From a virus, in the IMG/VR virus record IMGVR_UViG_3300038420_000078, positions 1 to 51,998 of that record: a stretch of DNA of 51,998 bases, one strand, 5' to 3'. The first letter of the stretch is position 1, and the number at the start of each line of letters is the position of its first letter. Positions 21,656-27,391 of the stretch are shown here, piece after piece. A model generated the notes under the pieces. That model was given only the letters and a program-made list of their open reading frames with translations, did not search any database and was not told the origin of the DNA. A program made the translations under genes and the position numbers.

Positions 21656-21815
21656 TCCGCTCCGGGTTCGCGCGATCCCGTCGCCGTCGCCCTTGTGCTC
21701 GGACCTTCTCCGGATTGAGGCGTTGCCAGCGACGATGGCGAGAATTTATCTCCTCGCGATTCGCAGCGTGGTAAGCGCGGAAATAGGGTTTGCGATCTTT
21801 CACTTCTTCCCACAT
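21621..21815 (-). CDS. HNH-leader-like fragment or small basic protein (64 aa)
   Basis: The repeated pattern of aromatic and basic residues (YHAANREEINSRHRRWQRLN) is the kind of leader that precedes the nuclease domain in some phage HNH proteins, including the one at 38080. No catalytic part follows. It may be a truncated HNH relic or a small DNA-binding protein. Its start overlaps the next gene's end by 16 bases. Confidence 0.4.
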   Translation of the reverse strand: MWEEVKDRKPYFRAYHAANREEINSRHRRWQRLNPEKVRAQGRRRRDRANPERIKRKSSPRQKH

Positions 21816-22138
21816 TGATGTTCAAGCCAGACCATCCGATTCTCTACCTCTTGCTGAGTCGCGGATCGTTCCCGGTCAAAAATAAGATGCTCGTCCTTGG
21901 TGAACATCAAGCGGCGATTTTCCACCGCGATTGCGTCCACATAATCGCGTAAATTCATTATTTTATTTTCGAGGTCTTTCAACTTCTCCTCGTTGTGACT
22001 TATGCCGGCGACCGAGTAATTTTGATCCGCCACGCGGAGGGCATTTTGCAACCCAGCATAGAACGCCATGAACACCAAGAACGCGCTTATCCAGCCGCCG
22101 GTCACTAGCAACCCTTGCTTTGGATCACGTTCTGTCAT
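21800..22138 (-). CDS. membrane protein with coiled coil (112 aa), spanin-like layout
   Basis: N-terminal cytoplasmic stretch, one membrane span (about 15-35, GGWISAFLVFMAFYAGLQNA) and a long charged coiled coil (about 50-100). This is the layout of an inner-membrane spanin, but it is also common in other phage membrane proteins. The lysis genes lie further upstream on the same strand (25742-26642). Assignment is inference; a lipoprotein partner is at 24128. Confidence 0.45.
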   Translation of the reverse strand: MTERDPKQGLLVTGGWISAFLVFMAFYAGLQNALRVADQNYSVAGISHNEEKLKDLENKIMNLRDYVDAIAVENRRLMFTKDEHLIFDRERSATQQEVENRMVWLEHQCGKK

Positions 22139-22141
22139 TTA

Positions 22142-22166
22142 GGCGCTCCCACGGCGCGAGAGCGCC
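22142..22166 (-). promoter_or_regulatory. hairpin covering the ribosome binding site of 21800-22138
   Basis: GGCGCTC and GAGCGCC form a 7-bp stem (11-base loop) in the gap of 40 bases before the ATG at 22138. On the mRNA the downstream arm GAGCGCC overlaps the GGGAG ribosome binding site, so the folded form should reduce translation. Confidence 0.4.
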
Positions 22167-22178
22167 ACCATTTAGGGT

Positions 22179-22484
22179 TTAAGGTGCATTTTTTGCCGAC
22201 CCAATATTCAATCCGCCAATATCCAACAGCTTACGAGGCCATTCCCACCACGAACCATGCGATGCTTTTGGCAGCGCGGCGGCCAGTGCGGCGCAGGACG
22301 CGATGACGGACAAGACAGGCTGCAATGCCGTCCAAGCGGCGGCGAGGTCGGCGGCGGCTGTTTGCAGCCCGGATAGAGCCGCTTGAAACGCCCCAATGCT
22401 CGGAATGGCGGGAGCGGCGGTCTGAGCGCTCGCGATGGTGATAAACGCGGCAAGCGCCACAAGCGAGTAGATCAGGATTTTCAT
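22179..22484 (-). CDS. secreted Ala-rich protein (101 aa)
   Basis: MKILIYSLVALAAFITIASA is a signal peptide with an AxA cleavage site. The mature part is Ala/Leu-rich helices followed by a Trp-containing C-terminus. Ribosome binding site TAGGAACTCGTC. Proteins of this type are common in alphaproteobacterial phage lysis/accessory blocks; the function is unknown. Overlaps the preceding gene by 4 bases. Confidence 0.55.
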   Translation of the reverse strand: MKILIYSLVALAAFITIASAQTAAPAIPSIGAFQAALSGLQTAAADLAAAWTALQPVLSVIASCAALAAALPKASHGSWWEWPRKLLDIGGLNIGSAKNAP

Positions 22485-22681
22485 GACGAGTTCCTAGCTA
22501 GAAGCCGGCGCAACGCCTTCACGTTCACCGGCTTGGTTATGATCACGTAGGTCACGGAGCACTTTGGCTTTTCGAGATGGCGCGCCGCAAGCGTATCGAC
22601 CTCGGGAATGACAACACCGGCCGCGCTTATCGCGAGACCGATGAATTGTACGAGACCGACACCCGCGAGCAGCGCGCCCAT
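22481..22681 (-). CDS. small membrane protein (66 aa)
   Basis: A hydrophobic segment at about residues 4-25 (LAGVGLVQFIGLAISAAGV), then a basic soluble tail. ATGA overlap with the secreted protein. No family recognised. Confidence 0.5.
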   Translation of the reverse strand: MGALLAGVGLVQFIGLAISAAGVVIPEVDTLAARHLEKPKCSVTYVIITKPVNVKALRRLLARNSS

Positions 22682-22690
22682 GATTCGACC

Positions 22691-23056
22691 TTACGGGGTA
22701 AGCGTCCAACCCTGCGAAAGATAGAGCGGAGCGACGGTCGGATTGGCCTGATACCACGCGATGCTCATGGTCTTCGCGGCGGCGTTCAATCCCGTTGTCG
22801 CCTGAACCGCCGCTGGCGTGGGCGCGGGCGCTCCGGCCACGGGGCCGCCCGTCACGGGGTGAATGATGTTCGTCAGGCCGAGCGGATCGAGAGCTTTGAC
22901 GACATCCGAATGCCCGAGCGACGCGACAACGGCGTTCGCAGCCAATCCCATCGCGGCGTTTTGAAAGATAGTATTGAGAACAGCCGAGTTCGATTGGCCA
23001 GCCCCGCCGACTAAATTAGTCAGAGCGCCGCCAAGATTGATATTGGGAAGATTCAT
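22691..23056 (-). CDS. hypothetical phage protein (121 aa)
   Basis: Begins MNLPNINLGGALTNLVGGAG and is Gly/Ala/Pro-rich, with a possible long helix in the middle; the C-terminus YQANPTVAPLYLSQGW is polar-aromatic. It has a remarkable leader (23057-23129) that folds over its ribosome binding site, so expression is likely regulated. Family not recognised. Confidence 0.55.
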   Translation of the reverse strand: MNLPNINLGGALTNLVGGAGQSNSAVLNTIFQNAAMGLAANAVVASLGHSDVVKALDPLGLTNIIHPVTGGPVAGAPAPTPAAVQATTGLNAAAKTMSIAWYQANPTVAPLYLSQGWTLTP

Positions 23057-23129
23057 ATCTCAGTCTCCAGTTTGTGGTCCGAGGGCGCTGGAGATACCTT
23101 GCGAGATCGCCCTCTGACCTCTCGCAAGG
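23057..23129 (-). promoter_or_regulatory. structured leader with two hairpins and complementary loops
   Basis: Reading the minus strand, CCTTGCGAGA pairs with TCTCGCAAGG (10-bp stem), and TCTCCAG pairs with CTGGAGA (7-bp stem) where CTGGAGA contains the ribosome binding site of the 121-aa gene. The loop of the first hairpin (GGTCAGAGGGCG) is complementary to the loop of the second (CGCCCTCGGACC) with one mismatch in twelve, giving either a kissing-loop complex or an alternative 12-bp helix that frees the ribosome binding site. There is no T tract, so it is not a terminator. Suggests translational control. Confidence 0.6.
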
Positions 23130-23135
23130 ATTCTG

Positions 23136-23336
23136 TTAGTGCTTGTCGCCAAAAAAGGGGTGCGAGAACCCAGCGTTGTCGGCCATGCGCCGCATCATGT
23201 CGCACATGTGCTCGACGGTTTGCTCCAACGCGTCGACGCGCTGTTCTGCCGCGGCAAGCGCGGTGGTGATGCGATCCGACAAAGCGCTGATCTGCTGTTC
23301 TTGGGCTTGAAACAGGTCTTCAATTTGCTTGTCCAT
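23136..23336 (-). CDS. small coiled-coil protein (66 aa)
   Basis: Charged heptads from residue 5 to 55 (IEDLFQAQEQQISALSDRIT and on), a continuous coiled coil, followed by a short tail with His and Phe. ATG after CAGGAGGCTGTC. Likely oligomeric; family not recognised. Confidence 0.55.
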   Translation of the reverse strand: MDKQIEDLFQAQEQQISALSDRITTALAAAEQRVDALEQTVEHMCDMMRRMADNAGFSHPFFGDKH

Positions 23337-23360
23337 GACAGCCTCCTGTTGTGCGGCGGA

Positions 23361-24086
23361 TTAGAATTTACGATCTCGTTCCATGCGGCGCAAACATTCC
23401 TCGGGAAGTTCATCATGAAGTATTTCATAGCCGCAGCCGATGCATCCGCCCTTCCATGATCCGGAACGCTCGCCGACTTCCGCGCTGAATGTCACATCGA
23501 TTGCTCTCGTTACTTTTCCAATCGGAAGCCACGGTAACCATCGCCATCTCCACTCGCGCTCCTCCACGCCAATCGTCGCGATACAATTTTGGATTTTGCC
23601 CGACTTCAAAACATAGCGATATGGTAGTTCTTTCTTCCATCGCGGTAGATCGGCGAAACAAAACCAATCGCATTGCGGTTCGCCGATAGAAACCTGATCT
23701 CGCGGGGTTCTTGAACCGGCAAGTTCCGTAATCCAGTTACGTCCATCTTGAGCGAGAATGGAGTGACGATAAAAAGTTGGGCTCCAAGGCGCATGGAGAA
23801 TTTTTGTGTAATCCCCCCAATGCAACATGATCTCAGACCAACTATCGGGCGACACGCCAATCCCCCATTTATCGATCATCTGATCTTTTGGCTTTCGCCT
23901 AGGAAAAGGCAATTTGATGAAAATGTTCGGCCATCCGAAATGGATATGAAGCGACCAGTCTTCATCTTCTTCCCAATTCATTAGGGCTAAGGCAAAACCA
24001 AACTTCCCGGTTATTTCCGCCCAAGGCGATTTCGCACGCCAATGACGGCCATGATCTATCATCATAAATCCTAAAATGCTTGTCAT
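23361..24086 (-). CDS. hypothetical Trp-rich phage protein (241 aa)
   Basis: Many Trp/Tyr/Pro residues and beta-strand-like segments (FALALMNWEEDEDWSLHIHF, then HAPWSPTFYRHSILAQDG, REWRWRWLPWLPIG). The C-terminus has a CIGCGYEI zinc-like turn. The same layout is found in hypothetical proteins of related phages, where its role is unknown. The first codons MTSILGFMM offer alternative starts at the second or third Met. Confidence 0.55.
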   Translation of the reverse strand: MTSILGFMMIDHGRHWRAKSPWAEITGKFGFALALMNWEEDEDWSLHIHFGWPNIFIKLPFPRRKPKDQMIDKWGIGVSPDSWSEIMLHWGDYTKILHAPWSPTFYRHSILAQDGRNWITELAGSRTPRDQVSIGEPQCDWFCFADLPRWKKELPYRYVLKSGKIQNCIATIGVEEREWRWRWLPWLPIGKVTRAIDVTFSAEVGERSGSWKGGCIGCGYEILHDELPEECLRRMERDRKF

Positions 24087-24127
24087 CGCTCTTGTCCCCA
24101 GTTGCGTAGAGCCGCCGCGCGGCGGGT

Positions 24128-24289
24128 TCAGTTCATGTTACACGCGATATGGCCGCGTTCACAGTTACCAGCGGAGCAAGACGAAAGCATGATGAACGCA
24201 GCGAGGATTATAGCCGCGCCAAAAAAGCCAATCCAGAACGGGCGGCCATCATGCCAAATAGCTCTTGTGAGCGATCTGCCTATTCGCAT
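24128..24289 (-). CDS. small lipoprotein (53 aa), o-spanin-like candidate
   Basis: A hydrophobic segment ends in LSSCSAG (about residues 35-41), a lipobox with Cys38 for lipid attachment; the short mature part has two more Cys. The start is coupled to the gene upstream: its ATG and that gene's TAA stop share one base at 24289. A small outer-membrane lipoprotein on the lysis strand is what an outer-membrane spanin looks like, but the short mature part makes this tentative. Confidence 0.45.
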   Translation of the reverse strand: MRIGRSLTRAIWHDGRPFWIGFFGAAIILAAFIMLSSCSAGNCERGHIACNMN

Positions 24290-24726
24290 TACTCTTTGCC
24301 CTCGACATGATCGGCGACTCGCTCACGCGCCTTTGAGAGTAAAATCACCGCGTCGGTTAACGCGAGGCTGCCACCGGCATGCTCAACGGCATGCACTGCT
24401 TCTAGGATCGCAAGTTCCGCTGGCGTCATCCAACTCCTATCGGTGCGCGTTGGAATACCATCGGGGCGATTAGCGGGACGCACATCCCCGTCTTTTTTCC
24501 AATCATCAAGCGCGGCGTAATAGGGATTGGCCGCGCGATCCGCTGCCAGCTTTATCTTTTTCCAATCTCGGAACGGACAATATTTGTGAGTGCAAAAATT
24601 GGCGAGCATCATTTCTGACTTTCCGCCGGCTCCCGTTCCGCATTTAGGACATTCCTTGAGCTTGCCAACGTCGGTAGTTCTGCAAAACGCGCGAATGCGA
24701 TCATCGTCTTGGCTAGTCCACGTCAT
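24289..24726 (-). CDS. zinc-ribbon phage protein (145 aa)
   Basis: ATG at 24726 after the GGGAGGGACGATGAC site, which lies inside the 48-bp repeat. Cys pairs (KECPKCGTG ... FCTHKYCPF) make a likely zinc ribbon at residues about 25-55, followed by a helical C-terminus with LTDAVILLSKARERVADH. Similar proteins occur in phages; no role known. The upstream in-frame start belongs to the repeat. Confidence 0.5.
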   Translation of the reverse strand: MTWTSQDDDRIRAFCRTTDVGKLKECPKCGTGAGGKSEMMLANFCTHKYCPFRDWKKIKLAADRAANPYYAALDDWKKDGDVRPANRPDGIPTRTDRSWMTPAELAILEAVHAVEHAGGSLALTDAVILLSKARERVADHVEGKE

Positions 24727-24727
24727 G

Positions 24728-24775
24728 TCATCGTCCCTCCCGCCACGCCCTGAACGTATTCTCGCGCACATCCGG
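24728..24775 (-). repeat. 48-bp direct repeat, copy 1
   Basis: Identical over 48 bases to 25004-25051. It spans the last codons of the gene at 25004 and the GGGAGG ribosome binding site. Here it belongs to a coding relic (24728-24808). Confidence 0.85.
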
Positions 24776-24808
24776 ATCAAGCGTCATTAGATAGGCGTCG
24801 CGCGGATC
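24728..24808 (-). pseudogene. relic of a duplicated gene C-terminus
   Basis: In frame, this stretch reads DPRDAYLMTLDPDVRENTFR followed by AWREGR and stop, which differs from the C-terminus of the 130-aa protein (25004-25396) by only a few residues. No start or body precedes it; the preceding bases are the end of the 65-aa gene. It is the remains of a tandem duplication. Confidence 0.7.
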
Positions 24809-25004
24809 ACTTGCGGATTTCCCCGAGGCATTCGGCTGTGATCGGCGTTCCTTTGAGCGCATCTTTCGTGACCATGCAACTTAGCTCGTCAGGCATTTCG
24901 ACGCGCTTTTGCTCCGTGGATGATTCTGTGCATCCACCAGGGCAATAGACGAGATTCCCCGGCGGTAGATGGGTGACAAATGTTAGGATCAGAAACCAGT
25001 GCAT
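24807..25004 (-). CDS. small secreted or membrane protein (65 aa)
   Basis: ATG at 25004 (or the ATG just before it, 25007) uses the GGGAGG site of the 48-bp repeat. N-terminal hydrophobic helix (MHWFLILTFVTHLPPGNLVY) then a Cys-containing mature part (four Cys). A periplasmic disulfide-bonded protein is likely. Overlaps the gene upstream. Confidence 0.5.
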   Translation of the reverse strand: MHWFLILTFVTHLPPGNLVYCPGGCTESSTEQKRVEMPDELSCMVTKDALKGTPITAECLGEIRK

Positions 25005-25051
25005 CATCGTCCCTCCCGCCACGCCCTGAACGTATTCTCGCGCACATCCGG
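25004..25051 (-). repeat. 48-bp direct repeat, copy 2
   Basis: Same sequence as 24728-24775. Here it encodes the last residues (PDVRENTFRAWREGR) of the 130-aa protein, including its stop, and the ribosome binding site for the next gene. Confidence 0.85.
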
Positions 25052-25396
25052 TTCGAGTGTATCCAAATAAGCGTCGCGCGTGGCGTCATCCACGACCGCG
25101 CAAGAGAATCGATCAGACCCGTCAGTCCATTCCCACACGGTTTCCTCGCACACGTCTTTCAACACAAGCACGTGCTGGTCGCAGATGTCAGCTGTCTGCT
25201 CTGAGTCGCAGAAAGCGTATAAGTTGCCACGCTTCGGCGGATCGCAGTCGTCAGCGGTCGCGCCAGGCGTGCCGCATGTGTGATAGGCTTTGGCCCATGC
25301 TGGAACATCCTGCGCATACGCCCGTCCGACCAACACGCCGATGATAGCCACGAGCCAGAATAATCCGGCGATTTCCAAGGGTGAAGGTCGGCGCAT
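25004..25396 (-). CDS. secreted Cys-rich protein (130 aa)
   Basis: Start ATG at 25396 (MRRPSPLEIAGLFWLVAIIG) with a signal peptide cleaved after the AYAQ region; a TTG 6 bases earlier is less likely. The mature protein has six Cys (HTCGTPG, DDCDPP, FCDSEQ, ICDQH, VCEETV, SCAVV), fitting a disulfide-rich periplasmic protein. No family recognised. A copy of its C-terminus lies downstream (relic). Confidence 0.55.
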   Translation of the reverse strand: MRRPSPLEIAGLFWLVAIIGVLVGRAYAQDVPAWAKAYHTCGTPGATADDCDPPKRGNLYAFCDSEQTADICDQHVLVLKDVCEETVWEWTDGSDRFSCAVVDDATRDAYLDTLEPDVRENTFRAWREGR

Positions 25397-25398
25397 GG

Positions 25399-25482
25399 TC
25401 AATCCTTTATGGCGAGCGAAAAGCCAAGAAACACCAGAACACCGACAAGGAACACAACTGCAATCATATCGTGGGTGGTCAT
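25399..25482 (-). CDS. single-span membrane peptide (27 aa)
   Basis: MTTHDMIAVVFLVGVLVFLG and a short tail, almost entirely hydrophobic. GGACGTGAG ribosome binding site 4 bases upstream. It lies between two secreted-protein genes, with a 4-base overlap of the gene upstream. Could be a small holin-like or regulatory peptide. Confidence 0.45.
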   Translation of the reverse strand: MTTHDMIAVVFLVGVLVFLGFSLAIKD

Positions 25483-25742
25483 CTCACGTCCTCAGCGCTC
25501 GGTAGGCATACTGCCTCGACGTATTCCCGCTGCTCACGCGCGAAGCGAGGCGAATGCGGGTCAATGCCAGCATAGCGGGCGAATACGGCAAATTCCGCCT
25601 TGGCGGAAACATAGCAGTCTGGAATTTTCTGGTTGTGGATAGCCCAATCGCGATAGTCAGGTGCCTCCGCGCGGGCCTCACGCATATGCACGGCGAGAGC
25701 GAGAAGCGCGATCATGATGATGGCGATGATTACAGAGCGCAT
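25479..25742 (-). CDS. secreted protein (87 aa)
   Basis: Signal peptide MRSVIIAIIMIALLALAVHM followed by an AEAP cleavage region; the mature part is polar with two Cys. Ribosome binding site GGAGG is inside the stop of the endolysin, with a one-base overlap. No family recognised. Position directly after the lysozyme suggests a lysis accessory. Confidence 0.5.
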   Translation of the reverse strand: MRSVIIAIIMIALLALAVHMREARAEAPDYRDWAIHNQKIPDCYVSAKAEFAVFARYAGIDPHSPRFAREQREYVEAVCLPSAEDVR

Positions 25743-26203
25743 CAGGCCTCCGCGTCATGGGTGCGGAACGCAACGAGAGCCATGTCCGCCCAGCGGAACC
25801 GATCCGCATAGGCGGGAACCCCCGCGCGCTCGTAGCTGCGCTCGAATGATACCGTCGCATCATATAGTGTCTTCGCTTTGGCCACAGCTCCAACGCAACC
25901 CCGATAGATACCCGACAATTCGCTTTTCATAAAACCGTAATTGCCAGCATCGGATCGCCAATCTACTTTGTTGCGCTCGCAGTAATCGAGAAATTCATGA
26001 GCGCGCGGGCCAGTCCATTGTTGCCATCCATAACCGCCTTGGCCGGGAGATGCACCAATCTCGCGCAATGCCGTGAATCCGAGGCATTCACGGCCCGTAT
26101 TGCCGAGGATGCCAGCAGCTTGGAAATCGGTCAGATGAAAATCGCGCATCAGCCAACGGATGACGATCGGAGCTTTGGCTTTAAATGTGTCTTCGGCGTT
26201 CAT
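25742..26203 (-). CDS. endolysin, phage_lysozyme2-like (153 aa)
   Basis: The pattern AAGILGNTGRECLGFTALRE with the catalytic Glu39 and then GGYGWQQWTGPRAHEF matches the phage tail-lysozyme / Phage_lysozyme2 family, which hydrolyses peptidoglycan. No signal peptide is seen, so it needs a holin to reach the cell wall. ATG at 26203 (an upstream ATG at 26209 is possible). It overlaps the membrane gene before it and so belongs to the lysis cassette. Confidence 0.8.
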   Translation of the reverse strand: MNAEDTFKAKAPIVIRWLMRDFHLTDFQAAGILGNTGRECLGFTALREIGASPGQGGYGWQQWTGPRAHEFLDYCERNKVDWRSDAGNYGFMKSELSGIYRGCVGAVAKAKTLYDATVSFERSYERAGVPAYADRFRWADMALVAFRTHDAEA

Positions 26204-26463
26204 TACCATATCCCCAGCCCGTGTAATCCAAAAACGCTGATTGAGAGAAATACCGCGACGCCGCCCAAATGTTCATATACCCGCGCCTCGAAAGACTTTC
26301 CGGGCCGACGAACTGGATCACCCCATCGCCAATTTGGAAGCGACTTTTCATCGTGGCACGCCCAACGCGCGAACAACCAAATCCCAAGCGCGATCCAGGC
26401 GGCTATCGCGATCCATTCGACGAAGAGAACGTCTATGCCACAAAGTTGTGAAGGGATTTGCAT
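26203..26463 (-). CDS. two-span membrane protein, holin candidate (86 aa)
   Basis: Hydrophobic segments at about 13-34 (VEWIAIAAWIALGIWLFARW) and 66-86 with a charged, basic loop between. ATG follows CAGGAGCTACGCC. Small size, two spans and direct coupling to the lysozyme gene make it a good holin candidate, though no sequence family is recognised. Confidence 0.55.
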   Translation of the reverse strand: MQIPSQLCGIDVLFVEWIAIAAWIALGIWLFARWACHDEKSLPNWRWGDPVRRPGKSFEARVYEHLGGVAVFLSISVFGLHGLGIW

Positions 26464-26519
26464 GGCGTAGCTCCTGTTAGGAGACGTTTGGGTATTCTAG
26501 CATGGCATACCGCAGCCTA

Positions 26520-26642
26520 CTATCTGCCTCTTTCGACCTTTTCGAGAAAGGCAAGGATGGCGTCGAGACGGCCGCTAATAGCAATGAGTAGACCTATTAT
26601 GACGCTTATCAGGAATATGATCACCACGATTAAAAACTCCAT
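26520..26642 (-). CDS. single-span holin-like peptide (40 aa)
   Basis: GGAGGGGATG ribosome binding site and a 40-residue product MEFLIVVIIFLISVIIGLLI... whose first 25 residues are hydrophobic, followed by a charged helix (RLDAILAFLEKVERGR). A start at 26771 would add an unlikely leader that runs into the divergent promoter. First gene of the lysis block. Confidence 0.5.
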   Translation of the reverse strand: MEFLIVVIIFLISVIIGLLIAISGRLDAILAFLEKVERGR

Positions 26643-26681
26643 CATCCCCTCCACGCTCGCGCCGATTAGCAGCCTATTGAC

Positions 26682-26710
26682 ATTAGACGGCGAATTGACG
26701 ATCATGTCAA
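26682..26710 (-). promoter_or_regulatory. minus-strand promoter with palindromic operator
   Basis: On the minus strand TTGACA, 17 bases, then TCTAAT (5 of 6 to -10). The -35 lies inside the palindrome TTGACGATCATGTCAA (26695-26710), which looks like an operator. It drives the lysis block (26642 and downstream). Confidence 0.6.
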
Positions 26711-26729
26711 TCGTAATATCGGAGGTGAC

Positions 26730-26912
26730 ATGGTTAGAAAGTTTTATCACAGCTTCCCTGAGGTTTTGCAATCGCGATTCCTACGAGGGACATTCGAGAA
26801 AATGGATAGCCTGCTCAGTGAAAGCGAGAGCCGGGCGGAGCTTATCCGTTTCGCGGTTCAACGCGAGATCGAACGGCGCGAGCGCGCGAAAGCAAAGGAG
26901 ATGGATAAATGA
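26730..26912 (+). CDS. ribbon-helix-helix-like regulator (60 aa)
   Basis: ATG follows CGGAGGTGAC. The C-terminal half (ESRAELIRFAVQREIERRER) has the helical spacing of the second part of a ribbon-helix-helix protein. The gene diverges from the lysis block across the palindrome, so it could be the regulator that binds there. Family assignment is tentative. Confidence 0.5.
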   Translation: MVRKFYHSFPEVLQSRFLRGTFEKMDSLLSESESRAELIRFAVQREIERRERAKAKEMDK

Positions 26913-27151
26913 GTGACCGAGTGTTTTGGGCGGCAATTTTATTGGCGCTGGCGATGCTTCTTTTGATTCCGCCACCAGATCGAACGGCTCAATTACCTAA
27001 GCAGGTGAATTCAAAAGCGTGTAAATCAGACAGTTTCGTGGTATGGGACGGGTCTGAAATGAAGTGCAAAACGGCCGAGGAGTTGTGCTTATTTATTGAT
27101 CCTAAAAATGGGATTCTGTCCGATAAGGGTGTACCGTGTCATGCGGATTAA
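26909..27151 (+). CDS. secreted or anchored protein (80 aa)
   Basis: ATGA overlap with the upstream gene. Hydrophobic N-terminus (VFWAAILLALAMLLLIPPPD) acts as a signal or anchor; the periplasmic part has four Cys (KACKSD, MKCK, ELCLF, PCHAD) probably in two disulfides. No family recognised. Confidence 0.5.
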   Translation: MSDRVFWAAILLALAMLLLIPPPDRTAQLPKQVNSKACKSDSFVVWDGSEMKCKTAEELCLFIDPKNGILSDKGVPCHAD

Positions 27152-27237
27152 CCCCTCCACCGCGCCCAAGCGAACCGAACCATGATCGCCGCGAGCGCGA
27201 TAATTAACGATGCTCGAAAGGACCACGAAGCGGTCAT
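27148..27237 (-). CDS. single-span membrane peptide (29 aa)
   Basis: Last gene of the virion operon: MTASWSFRASLIIALAAIMV then a basic tail. ATGA overlap with the gene before it; its stop meets the plus-strand gene tail to tail. The short length and lack of similarity leave the role open. Confidence 0.4.
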   Translation of the reverse strand: MTASWSFRASLIIALAAIMVRFAWARWRG

Positions 27238-27377
27238 AGGGTTCCCGATCCAATGCGTTGCAGCACTGCCGCCGTCAGTGACGTGAGGGTCACATAGAAG
27301 TCCGTGTAGGCACCAACAGCCACGGTCATCGCTCCGTTGAGTGTTAAGTAGAATTCGATGTTTTTAGCGATGGCCAT
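27234..27377 (-). CDS. hypothetical peptide (47 aa)
   Basis: Begins MAIAKNIEFYLTLNGAMTVA; hydrophobic and beta-prone. It follows the tailspike gene after 15 bases and precedes a membrane peptide. No family recognised; translation supported by the ATGA coupling. Confidence 0.4.
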   Translation of the reverse strand: MAIAKNIEFYLTLNGAMTVAVGAYTDFYVTLTSLTAAVLQRIGSGTL

Positions 27378-27391
27378 GTTTTATACTATCC

